A stretch of DNA of 53,829 bases from Flavobacterium sp. UBA6721 (GCA_002454195.1 DKIJ01000006.1:1-53829); one strand, 5' to 3'. Shown: positions 14,986 through 24,001, numbered from the stretch's first letter. Notes: a model not told the origin generated them from the letters alone. Made by a program: numbers and translations.

Positions 14986-16647
14986 TTAATTGTTTTTTGA
15001 ATCAAGTTGAATAGCTCCATTTTGCATAATAATTCTTCGGTTGCATTTTGTTCTCCAATATGGATTTTTTGAAGAAACAATGATTGTCCAATTGAATTTA
15101 TCAGAGGTGATGAAATCGATGATTTCATTAGCTACTTTTTCATCCATCATGTCTGTTGGGTCTTCGTAAAATAGTATTTTAGGTTTGTGAATGATACTTC
15201 TTGCTAACAATAACTTTTGAGCGTTAGAAGAAGATAATTGTCTTCCTTCAGGAAAAATACGAGTGTCTAATCCTTTAGGTAAAGATTTAACAAAAGAAGT
15301 TAGTTGAACACCATCAATGGCCCATTTTAAATCTTCGGACTTAATAGTTTTGTCATTGAAAGTGATGTTTTCTAGCAAAGTACCTTCAAAAGGACTTTCG
15401 CTATGAATAATACTTCCTATTTGAGAGCGGTATTGTTTAAGGTTTATTTTCTTGAATGTGTCATCATTGATAAAAAATGATCCAGAGGTTTTTTGTAACA
15501 AACCAGAAAGGATTCTAATAAGTGTTGTTTTACCAGAACCATTTTCTCCTTCAATGACAATTTTCTCTCCTTGTTCTATTTTTAAGGATATGGATTTTAA
15601 AATTTCTGTGTCAGAATCCGGAAATTTGAAACAAAGATTCTCCGTTTCTATAGAAATGTTAGTGTAGCAATAATCAATATCGGACACATTTTCATCCTCC
15701 AATTCTAAATCGGTAACCTGACCTATTTTTTCAATAGAAGTAAGGACATCGTAAAAGGTTTCTAAGCCAAATATGATTTTCTCAGAAGAGTTGATTACTA
15801 ATAAAATAATGATTTCAGCGGCAACAAATTGTCCAATATTCATTTCTTGCGAAAGCACAAGTAATCCTCCGATCAATAATAAACTAGCAGTGATTATAAC
15901 TTTGAAAACAATTAATTGAGAAAATTGACTTTTTATGACATTAAAGTGTTTTTCTCTATAGTTTAAATAATCTGCTACAAGATTATTGTTTTTTTGCAAG
16001 CTGTAATCGTGGTTAAGTTCGTTTTTAAAGCTGTAATTGTTTCGGGCAATTTCCTGTAACCAGCTCGCAACTTTATATTTGAATTTGGATTCTTTCAAGC
16101 TCGTTTCAAGTCCAGCTTGGTAGGAGAATTTGAAGATGAAGTATAAAAATCCAAATAATAAAATTCCAAAGACAATAAAATAAGGGTGGTAGAGGGATAA
16201 TAAAATGATACCAAAAACAATTTGTAAAATAGCAGCCGAAAAATCGATTAGCAATTTTGAAGTTCCTTTTTGAATGGTTAAGGTGTCAAAAAAGCGATTC
16301 GCTAATTCAGGTGGATAGCTGTTATAAAGTTGGTTTATTTTAATTTTAGGCAAGCGCGCAGCAAAATCAAATGAAGAACGTACAAATATTTTTTGTTGTA
16401 AATTTTCTGTTATACGCAACTGCATTAATGATAATATCCCTACTAGTATTACCCCAAAAACCACCAAAATGATTAGCGCTACCCAAGAAGCACTTACTCT
16501 TCCTGATTGTATCAAATTGGTGATAGCCTGAATTCCCAAAGGCAATGACAAACTGATTAATCCCGCAAAGATGGCATAGAAAAATATTTGCGAGACATCT
16601 CTTCTGTCTAATTTCAGTAAGTTAAAAAAACGTTTTAAAGGTGTCAT
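14986..16647 (-). CDS. ABC exporter (type I secretion type) with a degenerate ATPase domain
   Basis: A 553-residue half-transporter with membrane segments at about 20-40, 55-75, 140-175 and 245-290, and a nucleotide-binding domain from about 330. There is no N-terminal C39 peptidase domain. Walker A is intact (GENGSGKTT, 367-375). The other motifs are altered: the Q-loop Gln is His415, the signature LSGGQ reads LSSSN (471-475), Walker B Asp is Glu495, the catalytic Glu is Asp496, and the H-loop His is replaced (VSSKNP, about 525-530). If it forms a homodimer, both ATP sites would be affected. The operon with HlyD and TolC implies an export role, but normal ATP hydrolysis is doubtful. Confidence 0.88.
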   Translation of the reverse strand: MTPLKRFFNLLKLDRRDVSQIFFYAIFAGLISLSLPLGIQAITNLIQSGRVSASWVALIILVVFGVILVGILSLMQLRITENLQQKIFVRSSFDFAARLPKIKINQLYNSYPPELANRFFDTLTIQKGTSKLLIDFSAAILQIVFGIILLSLYHPYFIVFGILLFGFLYFIFKFSYQAGLETSLKESKFKYKVASWLQEIARNNYSFKNELNHDYSLQKNNNLVADYLNYREKHFNVIKSQFSQLIVFKVIITASLLLIGGLLVLSQEMNIGQFVAAEIIILLVINSSEKIIFGLETFYDVLTSIEKIGQVTDLELEDENVSDIDYCYTNISIETENLCFKFPDSDTEILKSISLKIEQGEKIVIEGENGSGKTTLIRILSGLLQKTSGSFFINDDTFKKINLKQYRSQIGSIIHSESPFEGTLLENITFNDKTIKSEDLKWAIDGVQLTSFVKSLPKGLDTRIFPEGRQLSSSNAQKLLLARSIIHKPKILFYEDPTDMMDEKVANEIIDFITSDKFNWTIIVSSKNPYWRTKCNRRIIMQNGAIQLDSKNN

Positions 16648-16683
16648 ATTTTTTGTTGGTTTATTATTCTTATGTTATTTGAA

Positions 16684-16691
16684 CAAAATTA
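16684..16691 (-). promoter_or_regulatory. -7 promoter box for the export operon
   Basis: The minus strand reads TAATTTTG (TAnnTTTG), 36 nt before the ABC gene ATG. It is the only good match upstream of the three-gene operon. Confidence 0.5.
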
Positions 16692-16818
16692 ATAGCAATA
16701 CTTTTATTTTTTGTGTTTTAACAATAAATTAAGTCAATAGAGAAGTAATTCTAATGTTATTTTAATTTTGAATACCAATTTTTTAATGTTACAGTTGGTT
16801 TGCTAAGTTAGGTCAAAT

Positions 16819-17787
16819 TTAGAACGTATTAATGATTAAAAAATACAATGGCATTCCAATGGTTATGTTAATTGGGAAAGTTATGGCAAGAGTCATGGGT
16901 AAAAATAACCCAGGATTGGCTTGAGGGACAGTGATTTTCATGGCTGCAGGGACTGCAATATACGATGCACTCGCAGCTAATATTGAAAAAATGAATCTAT
17001 TGCTTATGTCATCTGTCACTAAGGCGCTCAGTATCGCGAATAGACAACCATTAAATAAGGGTATAATTATAGCAAATAGAGTAGGGAAGAGACCAAAAGA
17101 GAAGAAGGATTTTAATTTTTTTCCACTTGTAATCCCCATATCAAGAAGAAATATAGCAAGGAATCCTTTAAATAAATCATTGGTAAAAGGCGCTATACCT
17201 TCGGCTTGTTTATCATTGGCAATATAACCTATTAACAGACTTCCAAGGATTAACAGGACACTTCCATTAGTTAACGAATGAATGAGTATGGATCTTTTTT
17301 TAATTGTTTTTGTTTCTTTTTTATTAAAAGTAGATATTAAAATTAGACCAATGATTATTGCTGGCGATTCCATTAATGCCATTATCGCAACCATGTGCCC
17401 GTGGAGATTTAATTGTTGCGATTCCAAAAATGAAACCGCCGTAACAAAGGTAACGGCACTAACAGATCCGTATGCTGCAGCAGTTGCTCCAGAATCAAAG
17501 ATGTTTAATTTTTTATTTAAGATGAAGAAGGTATACAATGGGATTGTTACTGAAATTCCTACTCCAAACAATATTGACCAAGCAATTTCGGTGCTAAAGG
17601 TTTCGTGTGATAATTCTTGTCCTCCTTTAAAACCTATTGCGAACAATAAATATAAGGAAATGAATTTTGAGGAGTTTTGCGGTATTTCTAAATCACTTTT
17701 TAAACATACAGCAACAATTCCCAGTACAAAAAAGAGTAGGGCAGGGTTTGTAAGATTTTCAATGAGTAAGTTAAAGTTCATTTTCAA
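16819..17787 (-). CDS. SbtA-like sodium-dependent bicarbonate permease
   Basis: A 322-residue, very hydrophobic protein with about ten membrane segments. It matches the Sbt_1 (SbtA) family: the N-terminal NPALLFFVLGIVAVCLKSDLEIP, GFKGGQEL at about 52-59, the repeated small-residue helices around AAAYGSVSAVTFVTAVSF at about 102-119, and the second half with LDMGITSGKKL and AASASYIAVPAAM. In cyanobacteria SbtA imports bicarbonate with sodium. In a heterotrophic flavobacterium it would feed anaplerotic carboxylation (inference). No PII-like SbtB partner is adjacent. It is divergent from a LysR regulator 119 bp away, its likely controller. Confidence 0.85.
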   Translation of the reverse strand: MKMNFNLLIENLTNPALLFFVLGIVAVCLKSDLEIPQNSSKFISLYLLFAIGFKGGQELSHETFSTEIAWSILFGVGISVTIPLYTFFILNKKLNIFDSGATAAAYGSVSAVTFVTAVSFLESQQLNLHGHMVAIMALMESPAIIIGLILISTFNKKETKTIKKRSILIHSLTNGSVLLILGSLLIGYIANDKQAEGIAPFTNDLFKGFLAIFLLDMGITSGKKLKSFFSFGLFPTLFAIIIPLFNGCLFAILSALVTDDISNRFIFSILAASASYIAVPAAMKITVPQANPGLFLPMTLAITFPINITIGMPLYFLIINTF

Positions 17788-17874
17788 TAAATTTGGTTAG
17801 GACAAATGGTATTTATAGCTATTTCTCGGTTTAAACATTGCAAAATTGATTATTTAATTCCATATATTTTTATT

Positions 17875-17882
17875 TATATTTG
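17875..17882 (+). promoter_or_regulatory. -7 promoter box for the LysR gene
   Basis: TATATTTG matches TAnnTTTG and ends 24 nt before the LysR ATG, inside the 119-bp divergent intergenic region shared with the permease gene. Confidence 0.55.
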
Positions 17883-17906
17883 TAATCTAAAGCATAAATA
17901 TATTTT

Positions 17907-18830
17907 ATGAATTATACTTTAAATCAACTCCAAATATTTCTCAAAATTGTTGAGACTAGAAGTATTACAAAAGCTTCTGAAGATTTGCATTTAACCCAAC
18001 CGGCTGTTTCTATTCAATTAAGGAATTTTCAAAATCAGTTTGATATTCCTTTGACGGAAGTGATTGGTCGACAGATTTTTATAACTGATTTCGGGTTGGA
18101 GATAGCGCAACTGGCCGAGAATATAATCAATCAAGTGTATGCTATTAATTATAAAAGTCACTCTTATAAAGGGCTTTTGTCAGGAAGACTCAAGATTTCG
18201 GTAGTGTCTACAGGTAAGTATGTAATGCCTTTTTTTCTTTCAAATTTTATTAAAGCCAATCCAGCTATAGAGTTATTAATGGATGTAACCAATAAAAATA
18301 AAGTAATACGAAGTTTGGAAAATAATGAGGTGGATTTTGCTTTGGTATCCGTTATGCCTACCTCACTTCAATTGGAAAAATTAGATTTAATACCGAATAA
18401 GTTATTTCTTGTTGGTAACGCCAAATTAGACGACATTAACAGTGAATATTCTAGGGATATTTTTAAGGAATTACCATTAATATTTAGAGAAAAAGGTTCG
18501 GGAACAAGACAAACAATGGAAGAATTTTTTAAAAACAATTCGGTTCCAGTTTTGAAAAAGTTAACACTAACTTCTAATGAAGCGATAAAGCAAGCCTTGT
18601 TGGCTGGTTTTGGGTATTCGATTATGCCCTTAATTGGAATTCGAACCGAATTACAAAATAATGAATTAAGTATTATTCCAGTGAGTGGACTCCCTATTAA
18701 AACGACTTGGAGTTTAATTTGGTTGAAAGAAAAAAAGCTTTCACCGGTTGCTAAGGCTTACTTGGATTTTTTAAAAGAAGAGAAAGATAAGATAATTCAA
18801 GAAAATTTTAGCTGGAACGAAAGCTATTAA
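17907..18830 (+). CDS. LysR family transcriptional regulator (CbbR/CysB-like)
   Basis: A 307-residue LysR-type regulator. It has an N-terminal winged helix-turn-helix (LNQLQIFLKIVETRSITKASEDLHLTQPAVSIQLRNF, residues about 5-41) and a periplasmic-binding-like effector domain from about residue 90 (GRLKISVVSTGKYVMPFF). The closest recognisable type is the CbbR/CmpR/CcmR branch, which controls carbon fixation and inorganic carbon uptake in autotrophs. Divergent placement next to the SbtA-like permease suggests it senses a carbon-status metabolite and regulates that permease (inference). LysR genes commonly autoregulate from such intergenic regions. Confidence 0.9.
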   Translation: MNYTLNQLQIFLKIVETRSITKASEDLHLTQPAVSIQLRNFQNQFDIPLTEVIGRQIFITDFGLEIAQLAENIINQVYAINYKSHSYKGLLSGRLKISVVSTGKYVMPFFLSNFIKANPAIELLMDVTNKNKVIRSLENNEVDFALVSVMPTSLQLEKLDLIPNKLFLVGNAKLDDINSEYSRDIFKELPLIFREKGSGTRQTMEEFFKNNSVPVLKKLTLTSNEAIKQALLAGFGYSIMPLIGIRTELQNNELSIIPVSGLPIKTTWSLIWLKEKKLSPVAKAYLDFLKEEKDKIIQENFSWNESY

Positions 18831-18848
18831 TGAGTTTTTATAGAATGT

Positions 18849-18887
18849 AAAAAGAGCTGTTTTACATGATAAAAACAGCTCTTTTTT
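18849..18887. terminator. Bidirectional terminator between the LysR gene and gpmI
   Basis: aaaaagagctgtttt and aaaacagctctttttt form a long perfect hairpin flanked by A and T tracts. It sits between two convergent genes and can serve both strands. Confidence 0.85.
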
Positions 18888-18906
18888 ATGGTAAATTTCA
18901 AAAAAA

Positions 18907-20430
18907 TTATTTCACTAATAAAGAGTGACTAGACATGGCATCTGGTTGCTTTACTCCCATTAAGTCTAAAATTGTAGGAGCGATATCACCTAAAACACCA
19001 TCCTGAATAGCTACTTGTTCATTGTCAACTAAAATGAAAGGAACAGGGTTTGTGGTGTGCGCTGTATTTGGTGTTCCGTCAGGATTAATCATAGTTTCGC
19101 AGTTACCATGATCTGCAATAACAATAGTTGAATAACCATTTGCTAAAGCAGTTGTAATCACTTTTTCGGCACATTTGTCTACTGCCTCACAAGCTTTGAT
19201 AGCCGCTTCCATAATTCCTGTATGTCCTACCATATCACCATTTGCAAAGTTTAAACACACAAAATCTACTTCTCCTTTTTCAAGTTCAGGACATAAAGCA
19301 TCGGCTAATTCATAGGCGCTCATTTCTGGTTGTAAATCGTAAGTGGCAACCTTAGGTGAGTTTCTTAAAATACGAGATTCTCCTTCAAAAGGGGTTTCTC
19401 TACCACCTGAGAAAAAGAATGTTACGTGAGGGTATTTTTCAGTTTCAGCTATACGTATTTGTTTTTTACCTGCTTTTTCTAATACTTCTCCAAGTGTTTC
19501 TGTGATGTTGTCTTTGTTGTATACAACTTTTACATTTTGGTAAGTTTCATCATAATTAGTCAATGTAACATAGTACAAGTCTAATTTATGCATGTTTTGT
19601 TCGTGGAAATCTTGTTGTGATAATGCTTCTGTTAATTCACGTCCTCTATCAGTTCTGAAGTTAAAGAAGATAACCACATCATCATCCTGGATGGTGGCTA
19701 ATGCTTTGTTTTCAGCGTCAACAACAACTAACGGCTCGATGAATTCATCTGTAATATCATTACCGTAACTTGTAGCGATTGAAGTAACTACATCATGAGT
19801 AGGAGTCCCTTTTCCATGAACTACTAAATCATAGGCGAGTTTAACTCTTTCCCAACGTTTATCACGGTCCATTGCATAATAACGACCAATAACCGAAGCA
19901 ATTTTAACCGGTGTTTGTGCAATATAATTGCTTAAATCCTGAATGTATTTTTTTCCAGATTTAGGATCAACATCTCTACCATCGGTAAAAGCATGAATAA
20001 AAACTTCATCTAACCCATAATCCTGAGTGGCATCAATTAATCCGCGTAAGTGAGAAGTATGCGAGTGAACACCTCCATCAGAAACTAATCCTAAGAAGTG
20101 TACTTTTTTATTGTTGTCTTTTGCATACTGAAAAGCATCTTTTAATACTTGTTCTTGAGCTAAAGTTTTATTGGCAACAGCTAAATTGATTTTGGCTAAG
20201 TCTTGGTATACAATTCTTCCAGCACCTAAATTCATGTGTCCCACTTCTGAATTACCCATTTGACCTTCTGGTAAACCTACATGTAAACCATCTGTTCTAA
20301 GTTGTGCGCTTGGGTATTTTTGGTAAAGACTGTTTATAAATGGAACGTTTGCATTATCAATTGCAGATACTTTTGGGTCAGGAGATTTTCCCCAACCATC
20401 CAAAATCATTAAGATTACTTTTTTGTTCAT
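18907..20430 (-). CDS. gpmI: 2,3-bisphosphoglycerate-independent phosphoglycerate mutase
   Basis: A 507-residue iPGM of the alkaline-phosphatase superfamily. The first metal-site Asp is in ILDGWG (residues 10-14) and the phosphoserine nucleophile is Ser61 in QMGNSEVGHMNLGAGR. Other diagnostic motifs are HAFTDGRDVDP, NFRTDRGRE, VDFVCLNFANGDMVGHTG and IADHGNCE. It interconverts 3- and 2-phosphoglycerate in glycolysis and gluconeogenesis using two Mn2+ ions. Length is standard. It is monocistronic, with a -7 box just upstream and a bidirectional terminator downstream. Confidence 0.97.
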   Translation of the reverse strand: MNKKVILMILDGWGKSPDPKVSAIDNANVPFINSLYQKYPSAQLRTDGLHVGLPEGQMGNSEVGHMNLGAGRIVYQDLAKINLAVANKTLAQEQVLKDAFQYAKDNNKKVHFLGLVSDGGVHSHTSHLRGLIDATQDYGLDEVFIHAFTDGRDVDPKSGKKYIQDLSNYIAQTPVKIASVIGRYYAMDRDKRWERVKLAYDLVVHGKGTPTHDVVTSIATSYGNDITDEFIEPLVVVDAENKALATIQDDDVVIFFNFRTDRGRELTEALSQQDFHEQNMHKLDLYYVTLTNYDETYQNVKVVYNKDNITETLGEVLEKAGKKQIRIAETEKYPHVTFFFSGGRETPFEGESRILRNSPKVATYDLQPEMSAYELADALCPELEKGEVDFVCLNFANGDMVGHTGIMEAAIKACEAVDKCAEKVITTALANGYSTIVIADHGNCETMINPDGTPNTAHTTNPVPFILVDNEQVAIQDGVLGDIAPTILDLMGVKQPDAMSSHSLLVK

Positions 20431-20447
20431 TTTTAGTTAATTTTCTA

Positions 20448-20455
20448 CAAAGATA
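20448..20455 (-). promoter_or_regulatory. -7 promoter box for gpmI
   Basis: The minus strand reads TATCTTTG (TAnnTTTG), 17 nt before the gpmI ATG. Confidence 0.6.
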
Positions 20456-20571
20456 AATTTTTTATAAAATCTTCGTTAGGAATAAAATAACTATTATGGT
20501 TTCTAAAATTTAGTGAGGTCAAAAATGATAATTTTATTGTAGAATTACTCTTTTATTAAAATAAATGCAGT

Positions 20572-22986
20572 TTATAATTTGTGTTTTACATTGTTGTAAT
20601 CAATAAAGTAGCGAAGACTAATCGAGAAAATATTCGTCATATTAGAATTGAAGATAGTTTTGATGTTCTTAGATAGATTTTTTTCGACTAAATTAGTGTC
20701 TTCTTGTGCATAATTTCGATACAAAATCGATAATTGACTACCTGGTGCAAACCACCATGAATAGGAGAAATCTAAATTCCAAGAGTTTAAATTTCTATTT
20801 TTATTCATGTTATAGGTGTCATTGTGAGTAATATGGCCATCATCATTAAGAGTAAAGAAATGTTTGTTATCTGAATAGGACCAATAATATCGGGCTTTAA
20901 GATTAAAAGTCATTCGGTCATTAATCGCGTATTTTCCGGTCAATTCTGATTCAATAATTTCTCTGTCTCGTCGCGCAAAAATAATGTCTGAATTACTTGT
21001 TCCTATTCTTCCAATATTACTGTTCTCGTTTGTATATTCGGTAGCAAATGCTAATGAAAATTTATCGTTAAATCGGTATTTTGGTCCAGCGTAGAATTTA
21101 TACGTAAATCGATTGGCTTCATCATATTTAACAAATGATGGAGTGAAATCGAAAGTGAAATTTTTATTTTTATTGGTTTCGATTTCTAAATAACCACTGA
21201 TTTTTCGAGGATTGTATATATATCTTCCATCTTTTTGAGGAAGATAAAAATCAAATGTTTCAAAAGGAACTATGTTTAAACCAAATTGAAAATAACATAG
21301 GTTTAGTGTCGTAACTGTGACAATAGTTTGAATCCAGCTTGTATTTTGTATTTTATTTGTACTGTTGTCTATATCTAAGTTTACTTCCTGTTCAAAAAGA
21401 AAACTATTGAATAGTTTATTTGGGTTCAAAATTCTATAACTTCCGTTTACATAACCACTATGGTAATTGTAATAGTATAAAATACCTAAGTCATTTGTAT
21501 CGTATTTTTTAGAAGTATATTTACCAGTAAAGATGTATCGAAATTTTCCGCTAGTCCTTGCAAAGCTTAGAGAAGATTTAAATCCGTCATAATCTTCAAT
21601 GTCATTGATAGTAGCGTATTTAAAATCTCCTGAAAGATTATAGGTATTAGCTTTAGTATTTAAATCAAAAATTAATCCAGTAACATTAGCATCTCTATAA
21701 TTTCCATTTCTACTGGTGTTTGTATTTATAAATGAAACGGATGAATTTTGTCTAAAGCGTTGGTCAAATACTAATATGTTGTAATTAGTTAAAGGGTTTA
21801 TTACTTCTTTTCTCGTAAAGTTATTTTCATTATCTTTTATAGAAGCGAATGTTTTTTCGGTAACTGCGTTTAAAAAACCAATACCAAGACCTTTTTCAGT
21901 TCTTCCTGATAATTTTACAGCATTGATTAACTCAACAGTGTTGGGGTATTCTGTGATTTCTTCCGATGTGCTTAATTTGCTTTCTATTTCTTCTTTACTT
22001 ACAATCGAATTCCCTCCAATCCTTCTGGAATAAAAAAGATTACCAATGTTAAAAAGGTTCGTTCCTTCGGTAAAAAAAGGTCTATTTTCGTTAAGTTTTT
22101 GTTCAAAAGGCTCTAGGTTAAGTATGGCATTATCAAATTTGGTTTGTCCAAAATCAGGAACTAAAATAGCGTCTAATGTAAAAGCATCATTAATACCGTA
22201 TTTGATATCTAAACCAGCTTTAAGAGTTTTGTCAGAAGTGAATTTGTCAGTTTGGTAATAAGCTGAAGTATAGGGGATAAAGAAAAGCCGAGTGGATGGG
22301 CTTGTATTTTCTATTCCATCTAATTGTCCTGTTTGTGTTAAAACAGCTCCAATCTTTGTGTTGATATGGTTCCAGGTGAATTTTTGTGTCGTTCTCTTAA
22401 TTTCGCGCAAAAAATTAATACCCCAAGTTTGTTTTTTGTTTCTTGGAAAACGGATAGCTGCATAAGGGATTTTCATTTCAACAGTCCAGCCAAAATCTGT
22501 GATTTTTACACTGCTTTTCCAAATGGCATCCCAAGTAAAATCTTCATTATCTTCGGTGGCTAGGCAATCCATTTGAGTTCCCGCAGCACTTACATAAAAG
22601 CGATAATCTTGTTGGCCATCATTAAAGCCGTTGATAAATACGGCAAAATTATCAGCTACACCAAAAACATCTCTTTCTGTTAATTCGCGTTGTATTTTGT
22701 CAGGTTCATTGTCTTTTAAAACGGCTGATATATATATAGCATCGTTGTCGTAAATTACCTTTACTGAGGTTGCTTTTTCGGTATCAATTGCTTTGCCGTT
22801 GTCAGGATTAAACATAATGAAATCTGTTGCGACTTCATTGTTTTTAAGCCATTCTTCATCATCCGTTTTTCCGTCAATATTGATATTCCCTTGTTTAGGT
22901 TTTGCTACAAGAATTTTTTTTTGAGCAAAGAGGCTAAAATTTAGGAATATGAAAAAACAATAAGTAGTTAGTCGGAATAGATTCAT
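20572..22986 (-). CDS. DUF5916 family outer-membrane protein with CBM9-like N-terminus
   Basis: An 804-residue exported protein. It has a signal peptide (TTYCFFIFLNFSLFAQ), then a CBM9-like beta-sandwich at about 20-220 (DGKTDDEEWLKN, VKVIYDNDAIYISAVLKD, GWTVEMKIPYAAIRFP). The remaining ~560 residues are rich in alternating hydrophobic/polar strands and end in a barrel-like pattern. This is the DUF5916 architecture common in Bacteroidota. Its function is unknown; a role in binding or taking up carbohydrate or another extracellular compound is only a guess from the CBM9-like domain. It is divergent from the L,D-transpeptidase gene. Confidence 0.85.
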   Translation of the reverse strand: MNLFRLTTYCFFIFLNFSLFAQKKILVAKPKQGNINIDGKTDDEEWLKNNEVATDFIMFNPDNGKAIDTEKATSVKVIYDNDAIYISAVLKDNEPDKIQRELTERDVFGVADNFAVFINGFNDGQQDYRFYVSAAGTQMDCLATEDNEDFTWDAIWKSSVKITDFGWTVEMKIPYAAIRFPRNKKQTWGINFLREIKRTTQKFTWNHINTKIGAVLTQTGQLDGIENTSPSTRLFFIPYTSAYYQTDKFTSDKTLKAGLDIKYGINDAFTLDAILVPDFGQTKFDNAILNLEPFEQKLNENRPFFTEGTNLFNIGNLFYSRRIGGNSIVSKEEIESKLSTSEEITEYPNTVELINAVKLSGRTEKGLGIGFLNAVTEKTFASIKDNENNFTRKEVINPLTNYNILVFDQRFRQNSSVSFINTNTSRNGNYRDANVTGLIFDLNTKANTYNLSGDFKYATINDIEDYDGFKSSLSFARTSGKFRYIFTGKYTSKKYDTNDLGILYYYNYHSGYVNGSYRILNPNKLFNSFLFEQEVNLDIDNSTNKIQNTSWIQTIVTVTTLNLCYFQFGLNIVPFETFDFYLPQKDGRYIYNPRKISGYLEIETNKNKNFTFDFTPSFVKYDEANRFTYKFYAGPKYRFNDKFSLAFATEYTNENSNIGRIGTSNSDIIFARRDREIIESELTGKYAINDRMTFNLKARYYWSYSDNKHFFTLNDDGHITHNDTYNMNKNRNLNSWNLDFSYSWWFAPGSQLSILYRNYAQEDTNLVEKNLSKNIKTIFNSNMTNIFSISLRYFIDYNNVKHKL

Positions 22987-23004
22987 GAATCATTAATATG
23001 AAAG

Positions 23005-23034
23005 CAAAAATAATAAAATTGATACGATTAACAA
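23005..23034 (-). promoter_or_regulatory. Promoter for the DUF5916 gene
   Basis: On the minus strand TTG (23032-23034) is separated by 19 nt from TATTTTTG (23005-23012). Both the -33 and -7 boxes of the Bacteroidota promoter are present. Confidence 0.65.
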
Positions 23035-23040
23035 TTATTT

Positions 23041-23089
23041 AACAGCGAAATTTTGTAGTTAAAAAACTATTATATAGTTAAAGCTGTTA
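23041..23089. repeat. Nested inverted repeats between divergent genes
   Basis: An outer pair AACAGC (23041-23046) / GCTGTT (23084-23089) encloses an inner pair AACTAT (23065-23070) / ATAGTT (23074-23079). It lies between the two divergent promoters, a position suited to an operator. No regulator is identified. Confidence 0.4.
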
Positions 23090-23108
23090 TAATGCATTGA
23101 TTTGGGTT

Positions 23109-23137
23109 TTGTTCTGTAATTATTTTTTATATTTTTG
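23109..23137 (+). promoter_or_regulatory. Promoter for the L,D-transpeptidase gene
   Basis: TTG (23109-23111) and TATTTTTG (23130-23137) are separated by 18 nt, upstream of the ATG at 23173. The promoter supports 23173, not 23282, as the original gene start. Confidence 0.6.
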
Positions 23138-23172
23138 ACAGGATTTAATTAATTGTATTTAAATAGTAATCA

Positions 23173-23902
23173 ATGGTTTATAGAAGATTTTTAGGTTTTT
23201 TAGTTTTAGTGTTTTTATTGATATCTACAACTTCCTTTTTTACCAAAAGTTGTCAATGAAAAAAAAGAATTAAAAAACAAAATGAGTTTGAATGGTGATG
23301 AGGAATTAAACATTGAACAAGTTTATCATAATTTACACAGCGAAGGTTTTGGATTGCCAAGGTTGGAGAGTTTTAAAATGGCGCTACAAGGTTTTAATAA
23401 ATTTAAAACACAGGGCTTAGTAACGAAAAATATTTTAACATTAATCGACTTTAGTTTGTCGGCAAATGTGAAAAGACTTTGGGTGATTGATTTGGATGCA
23501 GAAACTGTTTTGCTTCACTCTCTTGTTGCTCATGGGAAAAATACGGGTGATGAATATGCTAATAGCTTTTCTAACAAAGCGGAATCATTCAAAAGCAGCT
23601 TAGGTTTTTATATAACAGCTGAGGTTTACAATGGAAAGCATGGTAAATCTTTACGATTGGACGGTTTGGAAAAAGGTATAAATGATAATGCTCGAAATAG
23701 AGCTGTTGTGGTTCATGGTGCTAATTATGTTTCGGATACTTTTATACAAAATAATAAGCGTTTAGGAAGAAGTTTGGGCTGTCCTGCAGTACCACTTGAA
23801 ATTACAGATGGTTTAATAGATACAATAAAAAATAAATCCTGCCTTTTTATTTATTATCCTTCGGAAAGCTATTTAAGATCTTCGAAGTTTATACAGAGCT
23901 AG
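23173..23902 (+). pseudogene. Murein L,D-transpeptidase family protein, frameshifted after the signal peptide
   Basis: An ATG at 23173 begins a signal peptide (FLGFLVLVFLLISTTSFF) that runs into a stop at 23257-23259. One base later in phase, the frame from 23249 reads VVNEKKELKNK and continues into a complete YkuD_2-type domain with the catalytic motif HGANYVSDTFIQ...SLGCPAVP. Removing one A from the AAAA run at 23245-23248 would join the two parts into a normal exported protein of about 242 residues. As written, only a 206-residue protein from the ATG at 23282 can be made, without an export signal. Such enzymes act on peptidoglycan in the periplasm, so the product would be mislocalised. A sequencing error is equally possible. 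Confidence 0.82.
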
Positions 23903-24001
23903 GAAGTCATTTTTTATAAAAAAAATAGAGCTCTAATGGTTTAGTTTTAAAAAAGTTAGATTTTAAATAGTGAATTCTGCGAAAAAATGTGTCAAAAAAA
24001 T

